In this document: positions 35,397 to 44,771 of the stretch, piece by piece
How the letters are laid out: every line of letters begins with the position of its first letter
How positions within the stretch are numbered: position 1 is the first letter of the stretch
Source of the DNA: Neoscytalidium dimidiatum
Lineage: Eukaryota; Ascomycota; Dothideomycetes; Botryosphaeriales; Botryosphaeriaceae
Assembly (NCBI GenBank): GCA_037367355.1
Contig: CM074696.1
Location: 4,526,001 to 4,590,000, forward strand
Length of the DNA: 64,000 nt
Direction: 5' to 3'
Notes under the pieces: model-generated
Told to the model about the DNA's origin: nothing
Seen by the model: the letters and a program-made list of their open reading frames with translations, nothing else
Database searches by the model: none
Position numbers and translations under genes: made by a program

Positions 35397-36031
35397 TACT
35401 GGCAAGGCTCTCATCGACCGACGAACCCCAAGACTCGATACCAGTGTAGTCACGGTTATCTGAAAGTGCTCGCTCTATGCTTTCCGTAGTAAGAGGAATC
35501 AGACTCCCGTCAAACTCAGGCTTCAGGGGTACGTTCATCATCTCGAACATGGTGGGCACAACGTTTGTATGGCTGGTGAACACCTCTGTAGCTCTACCCG
35601 CAGGGACACCAGGGCCCCTGATGATAAAAGGAATATCAATATCTGTCTCATACCCACACTGTTCACCTGGCTGCAGGCGACGTTGGCCAATGTGATAACC
35701 ATTGTCAGTCGTATAGATGATGTAGCTGTTGTTCAGTATCCCGAGTGTATTGAGCTTCAAGACAATATCCCGGGCCATCTCGTTCACGGATTGCATAGCA
35801 CGGAGCCGTTGGCGGAAGAACTCGTCGTTGTAGTCGAGACTGGCTTGGTTGAGTCGAGGAAGTCGGGCAACCCAGCTAACGCCATGCGGCTGGACGGCAA
35901 CTGTGATTAATATATTGCATGTGTACGTCTTGATCGTCCGTAAGAATCAGGACCACATCTGCCGGCGTGTCTTGATATGCAACAGCAGCACTCATTACGA
36001 GTCCAAATACGGAATTGAGTGTCAGCCGCAT
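35397..36031 (-). pseudogene. Arylsulfatase relic with internal deletion and lost 3' end
   Basis: Sulfatases hydrolyse sulfate esters using a formylglycine made from Cys or Ser in a C/S-x-P-x-R motif. Here an ATG at 36031 opens a plausible secreted N-terminus (MRLTLNSVFGLVMSAAVAYQ) followed by VVLILTDDQDVHM, the metal-binding start of the family. About 90 bp later the sequence resumes far downstream in the protein: SWVARLPRLNQASLDYNDEF, then YTTDNGYHIGQ and RGPGVPAGRATEVF, all typical of fungal arylsulfatases. The central part that should carry the catalytic C-x-P-x-R motif is missing. The two pieces are in different frames, separated by an intron-acceptor-like TTAATCACAG remnant. The 3' piece runs into a GTAAGT donor near 35399 with no following exon. 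It therefore cannot encode an active sulfatase as it stands. Assembly error is possible but less likely. Confidence 0.8.
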
Positions 36032-37192
36032 CTTGGGAATGGAGAGCTATTGAAAGAGAAGAAGTGACTCGGAAATCCTTGTCTGATGAGCATTCTATCA
36101 TCGATTGCAAAAATCTTTTTTATACTCATCCTTCCACTTGTGGCAAACAGGTAGTAACCAAGTAGATCGACTGAATACGATAGGGATCTTGCGAGGTTCC
36201 GTGGGAGGCCTTAAGCTCCCTTCCCTATTTGATCATGCTGGGCAAGGGATCTTCCGAAACTACGCAGTATGCCAAGGACTTGTTGGCTATGGGTATTGGG
36301 TAATACTAGACAGGGTTCTTGCGAGCTTCTGCTCCAGTCGGTGAGGGACGGTCAGCGCACTGCCCAGTGACTGTGGGGAAAATAGTTTGGGCATGTCGAG
36401 CGAGTCATACATGCAGGATGTCCATGTACGCGGACTTATGCCGAGAACATCAACAGAAATGCCTCTCCGACTAAAGCCGGAATGCAATTATGCGAGGATG
36501 GCAAGTGAAGAGCCAATGGTATCCATAGCAGTTGAATCTTTCAACTGGATGTGGATGTCATCCGCCTTGTCGAACGTTCATGTCCATATGGCTGCTTCAA
36601 GTCCATACATATTGAGGGTGTTGCTTATGACCGCGAAACTTTGGGAGTGTTTCTGATATCCACCGTTGTATTCTCGTAACTCAGTACGCCACAGAGCTGC
36701 TGCTTGTTCCCGGTGAAAACGCCTCAAAAGCTACCATTAGCGGATGATCTCGGATGCGGGTAATCACTTTCCTTTTGAGGTGAGCCCGCGCGCTATCTTA
36801 GAGAATCCAGGCTGAACGTCTGATTTGTGAATACATTTATTGATTCATGGATTGCTGGGTCACTTTGCCATGGTATTAGTCACCGCGCGCGGCCAATCTG
36901 CCAAGAGCCCGTATCATGCGATTGGGATGCGCCTATTCCCAAAAGAGATATCTAAAATGGTGCATACCGGCAGAAAATAGGTGCCCGTGTCCGAATGCAT
37001 GGTTAATGGGTCCAGTCCGTCATGTCTCCGCGGCGGAATCCACCAGATTCGATTGGACACTTCTCACACGTGCGAACAGGATACGAAGAGCAGATCATGT
37101 AACGTTGAAACCCATCTGAGTTATCTGTGTTTATTAAGGGTGATGGATTTTACCGTAAGGATATGAAGTGATTGAGTAGAAGTGATCAAGAA
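36032..37192. other. Gene-free AT-richer interval
   Basis: Lies between the sulfatase relic and the 796-aa gene. It contains a decayed hairpin copy (G). Frames are short and carry no recognisable segments. Confidence 0.5.
36523..36610. repeat. Hairpin repeat, copy G (decayed)
   Basis: The left arm AGTTGAATCTTTCAACTGGA (36530-36549) and the right arm TCCATATGGCTGCTTCAAGT (36583-36602) have the family layout and spacing. The outer ends ATCCATAGC / GTCCATACAT are also partly complementary. The many substitutions make this a degenerate member. Confidence 0.5.
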
Positions 37193-39583
37193 TCACTCGG
37201 ACAAACTACCCTGGTTCTCACCCTTCTGTTTCTTCTTCTCCCGCTTATCGTTAGTACCATCGGAACCGCCAGAATTGGATCTCTTGCGCTTTGCTTCAGG
37301 ATGTGAGGGCTGGCTACCTTTGGCCTGAAATTCATCTGTCTGTGTTCCCTGTGATTTAGTTGCGTCTACCAGGGCTTTTTCTGGTGCGATCGCCCCGGCA
37401 TGGATGTTTTCTACTTGAGTCCCTTGTGACCGGCTTTGCCGTGGAGGTGTCTCTCGAGGCAAGGTGCCTCTTGCCGAGACTTCCTGTAGTAGAGCATCTT
37501 CTGTCTGAATGCCTCGTGATTGGGTCGCTGCTATATAAGTCTCTCCCAACCCGATTGCTTCTGATGGAGACCTCTCTGTTGAATGGCGTCCATTAGCAGC
37601 GGAGAGCCAATCCGCAGGCCCTTGCCTCAAAGGGACGTCTTCATTGTGCCTGAGCTCTTCATGACAGGCTCTGAGAGTAGCAGTGAAAAAATCATTGAGA
37701 CCATCAAGAAAAGTTCCTTGGCTTGTCTCCCGCGGAGAAGAAGAGTCACCCAGGACCGCTCCTTCAATAGCTATTTTTCTTCGGCTATCTTCCTCAGCCA
37801 AAGCTTCAGGTGGGCCTGCAATGGGTTGAGGTGTTGCAGAAGAGGGTGTGGCAATGGACGGGGTGGTGAATGCAGTGGAACCCAAGAAAGTCTGACTTTG
37901 AAGACCTTCGGAGCGGGAAGGTGTCTTGGAATGTTCAGAAAACGCATCCTCAAAATGAGAAGGTTCCATAATGGTCCTTTCAGTTTGAGGATTCCCGTTC
38001 CTAGGATTGTGGATTTGAGAAGCTCCGTGCTCAGCGTTATCGTCGACATGAGGAAGCCCAATTTCAGAGAACTCGACCTTTGAAGAGTCATCTCCAGGGA
38101 TTTCAGCCTGTCTTGGATCAAAGCGAACAGCTGAGGTCCCAGAAGATCCAGTTGAAAGGGTTCCGTCTGGATTACTCCTGAATATATCCCTTTCTCTGGT
38201 CCAGTGCGTCTGGATATTCTTCGCTCGTGCAAATACATCTTGCCAGAAAGCGGTCTCCATAATCATATTCTTGGCCAACGGAGTATTGGCAAGCGCCCAT
38301 CGGAAGTTTCTTTCCCATATGGAATCGTTGGCCATCGTTGGGGCTAACAGCGCCACATCATTACTGTTGTATGCAAAGCCTCCACCGGTGTGAAGTGTAG
38401 ATCCTGATATCCAGTTGAAGAAAAGTTGAGCAGCCTGTGCCTGCTGTTCTGAAAAAGGGAAGCAGACCGGTATGATATCCAGAATGACGCTACTCTGGCC
38501 ATACCGATTTGGGTAGAGAAAATTGGAGAATTCCAGCACGAGGTGCATGGCGAAGTCAGCCCGGTGGCCATCGAGTGAGACTCCTCTAATATCCCTAGTG
38601 AATCCAAAGTAACACGGTGGGGGCGTTAGTGGAGAGTCTAGTGCGTCGTTCTCTATCCCGTCAATACGTTGTAGCAGAGCACTGCAGAATAATTTGAGCG
38701 CGCTCAATTGGGGAGAATCTCTGGAAAGCGTCGGAAACTTGTGATGGCCCTCCGCAAATTCTTTAAGAACTGGGTGAGAAGAGGACTGAGGGGAGCGGAT
38801 AGCCGTGTCGAATTGGTATACGGCTACGCGCCATGGTTTGGGGTTGAGATATTCTTGAATGTGAATTGCCACATTTTTCAGCTGTTTCGCACTCAAAGCA
38901 CCACCATCCACCCGCGACACCAGGCTGGCGCTGTAGACACAGGGCCGTCCTGGACTTGCCTCTACGTAGGCCCTGACAATAGAGGAGACGAGGATAGAGA
39001 AAAGGCGGTCTGCATGGAGGCTCCGTCTTACAATTGATTCGAGGATGATTGGAGTCATGGTTGCGAGAAAGGGGGTGGTAAAATGGAGCCATTCGTAAGT
39101 CGTGAATTGTAGCCGTACAAAGAATCTGTGGTTCAGTCGGAGATCGTTCAGCGCTGCGAGTTGAAGATATGACATGGACTCCCTGCGAATCATTGTCCTA
39201 TATTCGCCGCCAACCTCGGGAGGTGATCGCCACAAGTTTTGCTCGAAGTTGAAAGGCCTGAGTTGGTAACTTTCAATAGGCCTTGTCGGCTCAGGCGGAT
39301 CACGCGAATTGTTTCTGTTTGCTTCTCGGGGGTCGGACCAGCTGTCGTACTCGCGCGTCTCGGGACGCTCCCACAGAATAACGCCGGTTGGAGGGACAAC
39401 TCGGGACAGGAATTCGAATATTCTCACCTGAGAGATCAGATGTGCGAGTGAAGCCGAGTCCAAGTTCGTCTTGTAGGTGTCGATGGCTGAAAGCGCTGTA
39501 TCTGTGGAACGCCACAAGTTGCTTAGCAGAGTATGGACAGTTTGCTGGCTCATAGGCCAAATTTGCCCTAGCACATTCGCCAT
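37193..39583 (-). CDS. 796-aa protein of unknown function with C-terminal degenerate repeats
   Basis: A long intronless frame; the first ATG is at 39583 (MANVLGQIWPMSQQTVHTLL). The N-terminal 450 residues look globular, rich in aromatic and hydrophobic residues (for example FFVRLQFTTYEWLHFTTPFL). The rest is polar and disordered. Near the C-terminus a unit with the core SQGTQT/V-E/D recurs three times (SRGIQTEDALLQE, SQGTQVENIHAG, SQGTQTDEFQAKG) at about 30-45 residue spacing. The end is a strongly basic NLS-like tail (KRKRSNSGG ... KREKKKQKG). No known domain is recognised. The frame stays open upstream to a non-ATG codon at 39610 behind a TTTGCAG acceptor-like site. A separate coding-like stretch starts at 40045 (MSTSPHPPSANISGHRTQDD), so one or more 5' exons may be missing from this model. 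Confidence 0.75.
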   Translation of the reverse strand: MANVLGQIWPMSQQTVHTLLSNLWRSTDTALSAIDTYKTNLDSASLAHLISQVRIFEFLSRVVPPTGVILWERPETREYDSWSDPREANRNNSRDPPEPTRPIESYQLRPFNFEQNLWRSPPEVGGEYRTMIRRESMSYLQLAALNDLRLNHRFFVRLQFTTYEWLHFTTPFLATMTPIILESIVRRSLHADRLFSILVSSIVRAYVEASPGRPCVYSASLVSRVDGGALSAKQLKNVAIHIQEYLNPKPWRVAVYQFDTAIRSPQSSSHPVLKEFAEGHHKFPTLSRDSPQLSALKLFCSALLQRIDGIENDALDSPLTPPPCYFGFTRDIRGVSLDGHRADFAMHLVLEFSNFLYPNRYGQSSVILDIIPVCFPFSEQQAQAAQLFFNWISGSTLHTGGGFAYNSNDVALLAPTMANDSIWERNFRWALANTPLAKNMIMETAFWQDVFARAKNIQTHWTRERDIFRSNPDGTLSTGSSGTSAVRFDPRQAEIPGDDSSKVEFSEIGLPHVDDNAEHGASQIHNPRNGNPQTERTIMEPSHFEDAFSEHSKTPSRSEGLQSQTFLGSTAFTTPSIATPSSATPQPIAGPPEALAEEDSRRKIAIEGAVLGDSSSPRETSQGTFLDGLNDFFTATLRACHEELRHNEDVPLRQGPADWLSAANGRHSTERSPSEAIGLGETYIAATQSRGIQTEDALLQEVSARGTLPRETPPRQSRSQGTQVENIHAGAIAPEKALVDATKSQGTQTDEFQAKGSQPSHPEAKRKRSNSGGSDGTNDKREKKKQKGENQGSLSE

Positions 39584-40522
39584 GCCACTTCGCGGTGAGC
39601 AGATCTGCAAAGGTAATCGGATGCACGTAGTTGATAAACGCTGGGATATGCGACGAACAATAAGGTATTGTCGAACTGAGAAGCAGAGGCAAACAACGGA
39701 GAATGGAGAACGCTGAAGTGGAAACCCTGGTGGAACCCATAATGGTGGTTGCTGCCATCTCTCGAAGAACGGAAAGATTGGCTCGGCACCTTCGCGAGCA
39801 GCTACTTACTCGAAATGTCTCTCGCTGTTTGGTGAGTGTCCCATCACGGATGCTGCCCAATGGAGTAGGTGCGCCCAGGTGTGCGCGCAGCCCTGAGACG
39901 GCACACAGAGGCTGAAGACGATGCGAGAACTTTGCACCTGATTGTGGAACCCACTCTGAATAGGACTATCCAAGGAGGCTGCGACATCATCTTGCGTTCG
40001 ATGACCGGATATGTTGGCGGAAGGTGGATGTGGAGATGTAGACACTGAATCTTCTGACGGGACAGGGAAAACGCGGTGAGGAAGGGCGGGTATTGGCGCG
40101 GAGTGGCCGCTGGTGCTAAGAGTCGCATTGGCATGGGCCCGCAGCCGGGAAGGAGAAGCGGCCGGTTGGCGACGGTTAGTTAGTCATGATGCTAGTATCT
40201 GTCGCGTTGATCATGTTCGTAGGGGCAGACCTCTCAGGACGACGGCAAATTCGAGATGGCGGCCTGAGTCAGGCCATGACGCAAGTGGGGACGCTTTGAG
40301 GAAGACTGCCCCGCTGCTCCGAAGATCTGCGCATCACCTTAATCCAACTTCTCCGCACCCCCCAGCCCGCCGTAGAAAATCTCCCTCACCGCCCTCAGGG
40401 ATGTGGCCGCCACGTCCTCAAACTCTCTGCGGTCTTTGAGGACCCGTAGACTTCTAGCTTTGCCCCGTCTCTGATTCGCCCCTCTGGAGAGTGCCCGTCA
40501 CTTCTGCTGACGCCCGTCCACC
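39584..40522. promoter_or_regulatory. Divergent upstream region, possibly with 5' exons of the 796-aa gene
   Basis: Between the 796-aa gene (-) and the Bor1-type gene (+). On the minus strand a frame from 40045 ends at a good GTAAGT donor near 39818. A second coding-like stretch lies between 39615 and 39745. I could not find a splice path that joins both to the downstream frame, so they are left unassigned. Confidence 0.4.
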
Positions 40523-42995
40523 ATGGCCACTGCCGACGTCTACAGCCTCCCCGGTCAGCGGCGCCCTTCACACACTTCTGCAGAGCATATGTCCCGGAGA
40601 CCATGGCAGAGACGCGTGCCACTCATGTCGTGGAAAACGCGTCCAGAGAGCGGCCTCAGCCGCAACAATACGCGTTCGTCGGCACGTACTACCTCCACTC
40701 ACAGACACACAAAGTGGTGGCAAATTCGCTGGTTCAGAGGCATGGTTCATGACATTCGTAGGAGAACACCATACTACCTTTCCGACTGGACGGATGCTTG
40801 GGACTACAGAGTCGTTCCTGCTACCGTTTACATGTATTTCGCGAAGTAAGGCTATCCGAAGCAACACGTTACGCCCATACGCCCCGTTCCCATGCGTGTG
40901 AAGCCCATCATCTGTGTTGCCCTTCCCAGCTACCTCGCAGTCCTAAGATGATGGTTCCGATCCTTTCCGATCGCAGGGTTGGCAAGCTGCAGTGAGCCCG
41001 TCTAACTCTCTCTTAGTATTCTTCCTGCTTTGGCCTTTTCACTGGACATGTTCGCAAAGACGAACTCAAGTTTCGGGGTGAACGAGGTTCTCCTGGCATC
41101 TGTTCTTGCAGCAGTCGTCTTTTCGATTTTCGCTGCTCAGCCATTGGTCATTGTCGGCGTTACTGGTGAGCTTCAGCCCTCGCCTAGCTGGCTGACCGAG
41201 GATCTCGTGCTGACCTTCCAAGGGCCGATTACTGTTTTCAATTACACGGTGAGTGCCCCGTTCGCTCGGTGCGCAGCTGTTGCTGATTCTGTAGGTATAC
41301 GATATCGTTGTACCTCATGGCATCAACTACTTCTCATTCATGTGCTGGATTGGCCTGTATGTTCCTGATCCGGCCTCCTAATCACATTGGAGATTCTACA
41401 GTTTGTTTGCTAACATTCCCGCAGATGGTCACTCGTCATGCATTGGTTTCTCGCTATCTCCAATGCATGTAATTGGTTGAAATACGTCACCCGTTTTTCT
41501 TGTGACATCTTCGGCTTTTACGTTGCCTTTATCTACCTGCAGAAAGGCATCCAAGTGTTGACAAGGCAATGGGAGGCCGGAGATACGTCTGCTTACTTAT
41601 CAATCATGATTTCGCTGCTAGTTCTCATGGTAGCGTATATTGGCGGTGTCATTGGAAACAGCAATCTCTTCCACAGATACGTAAGGAAGTTCATTGAGGA
41701 TTACGCCACTCCGCTCACGGTCATTTTCTTCACTGGTGAGTACAGCAATGATTTGCGTGCTACGGTTTTACGGAATACTAAATGCCACAGGATTTGTACA
41801 CATCGGCAAAATGCGCGGTATTGAGCTTCTCAAACTCCCGACAAGCAAAGCCTTCTTCCCCACGACGGATAGAGGATGGTTGATTCATTTCTGGGATATC
41901 GATGTTGGGGATGTTTTTCTTGCTATCCCCTTCGCGATATTGTTGACTATTCTTTTTTACTTCGATCATAATGGTAAGCGTGTTCACATATATCTCTCCA
42001 AAGCTATTTGCCTCAAAAATCTTTAGTGTTACAATCTGCTAACAGACCAAGTGTCTTCGCTTATCGCTCAGGGAACCGAATTTCCGCTCCGTAAGCCTGC
42101 CGGGTTTCACTGGGACCTCTTCCTCCTCGGGCTCACCACCGGCGTCTCGGGCCTGCTCGGCATCCCCTTCCCGAACGGGCTCATCCCGCAGGCCCCGTTC
42201 CACACCAACGCCCTCTGCGTGACGCGCACCGTCTCCGACGACGACGACGAGGCCAACAAGGGCCACACGCGGCGCATCGTCGACCACGTCGTCGAGCAGC
42301 GGGTCTCGAACCTGGCGCAGGGCCTGCTGACGCTGGGCACGATGACGGGGCCGCTCCTCGTCGTGCTGCACCTGATCCCGCAGGCGGTGCTGGCGGGCCT
42401 CTTCTTCGTCATGGGCGTCCAGGCGCTCGAGGGCAACGGCATCACGCAGAAGATGCTCTTCCTCGCCAAGGACCGCTCGCTCACGCCCGGCTCCGACCCG
42501 CTCAAGCGCATCCGCCGCCGCGCCGCCGTCTGGGCCTTCGTCGCCCTCGAGCTGCTCGGCTTCGGCGCCACCTTCGCCATCACCCAGACCATCGCCGCGG
42601 TCGGCTTCCCCGTCTTCATCCTGCTGCTGATCCCCGTGCGCACCTGGGTGCTGCCGCGGTACTTCAGTCCGCTGGAGTTGAGCATCCTGGACGCGCCGAC
42701 CGCGAGCCCGTTCACGATGGAGAGCGTGGGCGGGATCCATGGCGAGGATTCGGAAGGGAGTAGCGGGACTGAGGGAGGCGTTGTGGTGAGGGATGGTCAG
42801 GGGGATGCGGGTGCGCGGAGCAACAGCCCGATTGAGGAGAGCGATGAGGCGGAGAGGGGCGAGGCTCCGGGCTATTTGAAGCCGGGCGGGGCGCAGCAGC
42901 AGCAGCAGGAGGGGAGGAGTATGAGGAGGGCGAGCTTCCGGAATCAGGAGGATGGGACGGGAGACATTGAGTTGGCGGACGTGCGGAGGAGCTGA
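40523..42995 (+). CDS. BOR1: Borate / anion exchanger of the HCO3- transporter family (Bor1 type)
   Basis: A multi-pass plasma membrane transporter exporting borate, related to SLC4 anion exchangers. Seven exons join to 665 aa: 40523-40845, 41017-41165, 41223-41248, 41295-41356, 41425-41735, 41791-41973 and 42052-42995. The cytosolic N-terminus ends WFRGMVHDIRRRTPYYLSDW, the family entry motif. Membrane segments follow, with FAAQPLVIVGVTGPITVFNY (built across two splice junctions), LVMHWFLAISNACN, FTGFVHIG and GIPFPNGLIPQAPFHTNAL. The 100-residue C-terminal tail is polar with a Q5 run. Exon 3 is only 26 nt and intron 3 only 46 nt. The last intron ends in AAG, because the nearer CAG is too close to the GCTAAC branch site. 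The N-terminal 65 residues are variable and least certain. Confidence 0.92.
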
Positions 42996-43480
42996 TGAGA
43001 GCTGGGCAGGCTGGTGAGGTAAGATGAGGGCTGAGAATGGAGATGGGAGATGTGTATTCGAGGCTTTCCAGCCTGTAGACGGAGGGAAGGTTGAGCCGCA
43101 GACTTTCTCGTACATATCAACGGCCTTGACGATTTAAATGTACACCGCTACTTTCGGTACATTTCAGAACCGTGATGGGACTTGCTCGGATTTGAAGCAG
43201 TGATACGGGAAAGTATCTTTGCATACCGTGCGTATAATTTTTCTTATAAAAAAAGAATCAGTACTGCAGCTTCAGCACTCTATGGCAAAGTGCGCAATGG
43301 CCTTCTGTGAATTTCAATTTTCGAGCGTGTGCATATGCAGGATGACATCTGCCGAGAAGAGCCGCCCCGGGGTTTGGAGATGCTTATTCTCCTGTAACTT
43401 TGAGATCCCAGTGGAATCGCAGCGAATTTCTACGTTATCTATCCGTTCAAGACCACAATGTAAGATCAATCTGATATCGG

Positions 43481-43561
43481 AGACCTGAAGCAGTTTTTTG
43501 CATGCAGGTGTACACTGGTTCGATCAGCACCATGTTGAGTTAGCTGCTTCGGCTCTTCGTG
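43481..43561. repeat. Possible decayed hairpin repeat, copy H
   Basis: CCTGAAGCAGTTTTTTGCAT and GTTGAGTTAGCTGCTTCGGC lie about 30 nt apart with GAAGCAG / CTGCTTC as the paired core. Outside that core the match to the family is weak. Confidence 0.35.
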
Positions 43562-44070
43562 TTGATTTCCTGTTCCTGTCGGCTTCATGCCGCGATCATA
43601 GACGTAGTGATCATGATGGAGAAACTCCACCTGGAGTGTGCGAGTGCACGTGATGGAGCGGGCGGGGCGAAGTGCGAGGTGACGCAGCGAAGATCGGAAA
43701 GGTGACGAAAATGTGAGCCGATCGATAGGCCACAGGCAAAAATAGTCCACGCCGGCAAAAGTGTGGAGGATGAGAAATGCGGGAGGGCTGTGTGCAGTAC
43801 CTCGGTTGGCAAGGGCGAACGCGCGGTGTGTGCAGCGCATCCAGGCGCAGCCTATACGGGCAGCAGCAATATAAGGCCTGAGACGAAGAATGGAATTGCG
43901 ATGCGCTGAGTGGACTGGTGGAGCCTTTTAAGTTCGTGAGCGCGAGCAAGGAGCAGCGCGACGCGTGCTGCAAGGCGTGTGCGACGCGTCTGTTGGCCAA
44001 CAATCCAAGCGTCCCTTGGCTCGCCGGGAGGGCGGGCGACAGTGTGTCTGCCCTGCTCGCGGCCTGGGAT

Positions 44071-44112
44071 TTGGGCGGATTGGGGGGGGTTTGGGGGTTT
44101 GGGGGGTTTGAG
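44071..44112 (+). promoter_or_regulatory. G-run tract, potential G-quadruplex
   Basis: Runs of 3, 8, 5 and 6 G separated by short TTT or CGGATT spacers on the plus strand, about 660 bp upstream of the forkhead ATG. The TTTGGGGG pattern superficially resembles telomere repeats but is too short and irregular. A promoter G-quadruplex is the more sensible reading. Confidence 0.6.
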
Positions 44113-44771
44113 GTGCGGGCCAGGCTGGCACTTCGTAATCTTTCGCCGCAGGCATTCGGTTGCTCTGGTCCGTCCGTGGATGCGTCAGCAAGCATGAGCC
44201 AACGACCCAGAGCAAAGGGGCAGGGCAAGCAGGCGGACGGACCCACGCGCGCAATCGCCCTGCGTGCGCTTGCGATATTGTCGCCAGGCGGTCAATATTT
44301 TCCTTCTGGCTGCGCATGAGGTATGTAAACTCTCCCTGCGCGATCGCTGTCCTTCCGCGCCCTTCGCTCGCCACCCTTGGCTGCTTCGCGTAGGTGAGCA
44401 CGGGAAAACCCAAATAACGCGACTTCGCAGCCGGCCCGAGCCTCAGCATCGTAAACGACATCAACTGCCTGGACAGCCAGCCACCACCCAGCCTCGGACA
44501 CGCCTCCACGCCCGCCCTGCTCCCTCTCGCCCTCGTCGCTGCCACCATTGACCTCCGCACCTCCTCCGTTGCTGCGCTCTTGAACAGTAAGTCGCCGCCC
44601 GTTCCCGTGCCCGTTCCCATGCCATCCTGCAGCGGGGCGAGACAGACGCAGATAGCCTGTCTTGCAGCGCCGCCCGCGTCTCGAGTCCGATCCTGCATCC
44701 GCGCCCTGCACCGCGCCTGCGCCCCTCCCAAACTCCCACCCGCGATCCTATCACGACCTGCGACACTGACA

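Larger units (their letters stand above)
42996..44771. promoter_or_regulatory. Upstream region of the forkhead gene
   Basis: The trailer of the Bor1-type gene (to about 43150) is followed by AT-richer DNA with possible decayed hairpin copies near 43190 and 43481-43561. From 43900 on the region is GC-rich, with a striking G-run tract (44071-44112) and a CT-rich leader. The frame open upstream of the forkhead ATG is leader-like. Confidence 0.5.

Noticed and set aside
28382..36031. Secondary-metabolite or aromatic-degradation gene cluster
   Set aside because: Reductase, hydrolase and dehydrogenase are present, but there is no backbone synthase, transporter or pathway regulator, and the dioxygenase is 23 kb away.
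44071..44112. Internal telomere repeat
   Set aside because: The G runs vary from 3 to 8 and the usual fungal TTAGGG unit does not occur.
44580..44771. Longer N-terminus for the forkhead protein from an upstream ATG
   Set aside because: The extra 64 residues have leader-like composition (PVPVPVPMPS and Cys/Ala/Arg-rich), and CTGACAATG at 44772 is a good start context.
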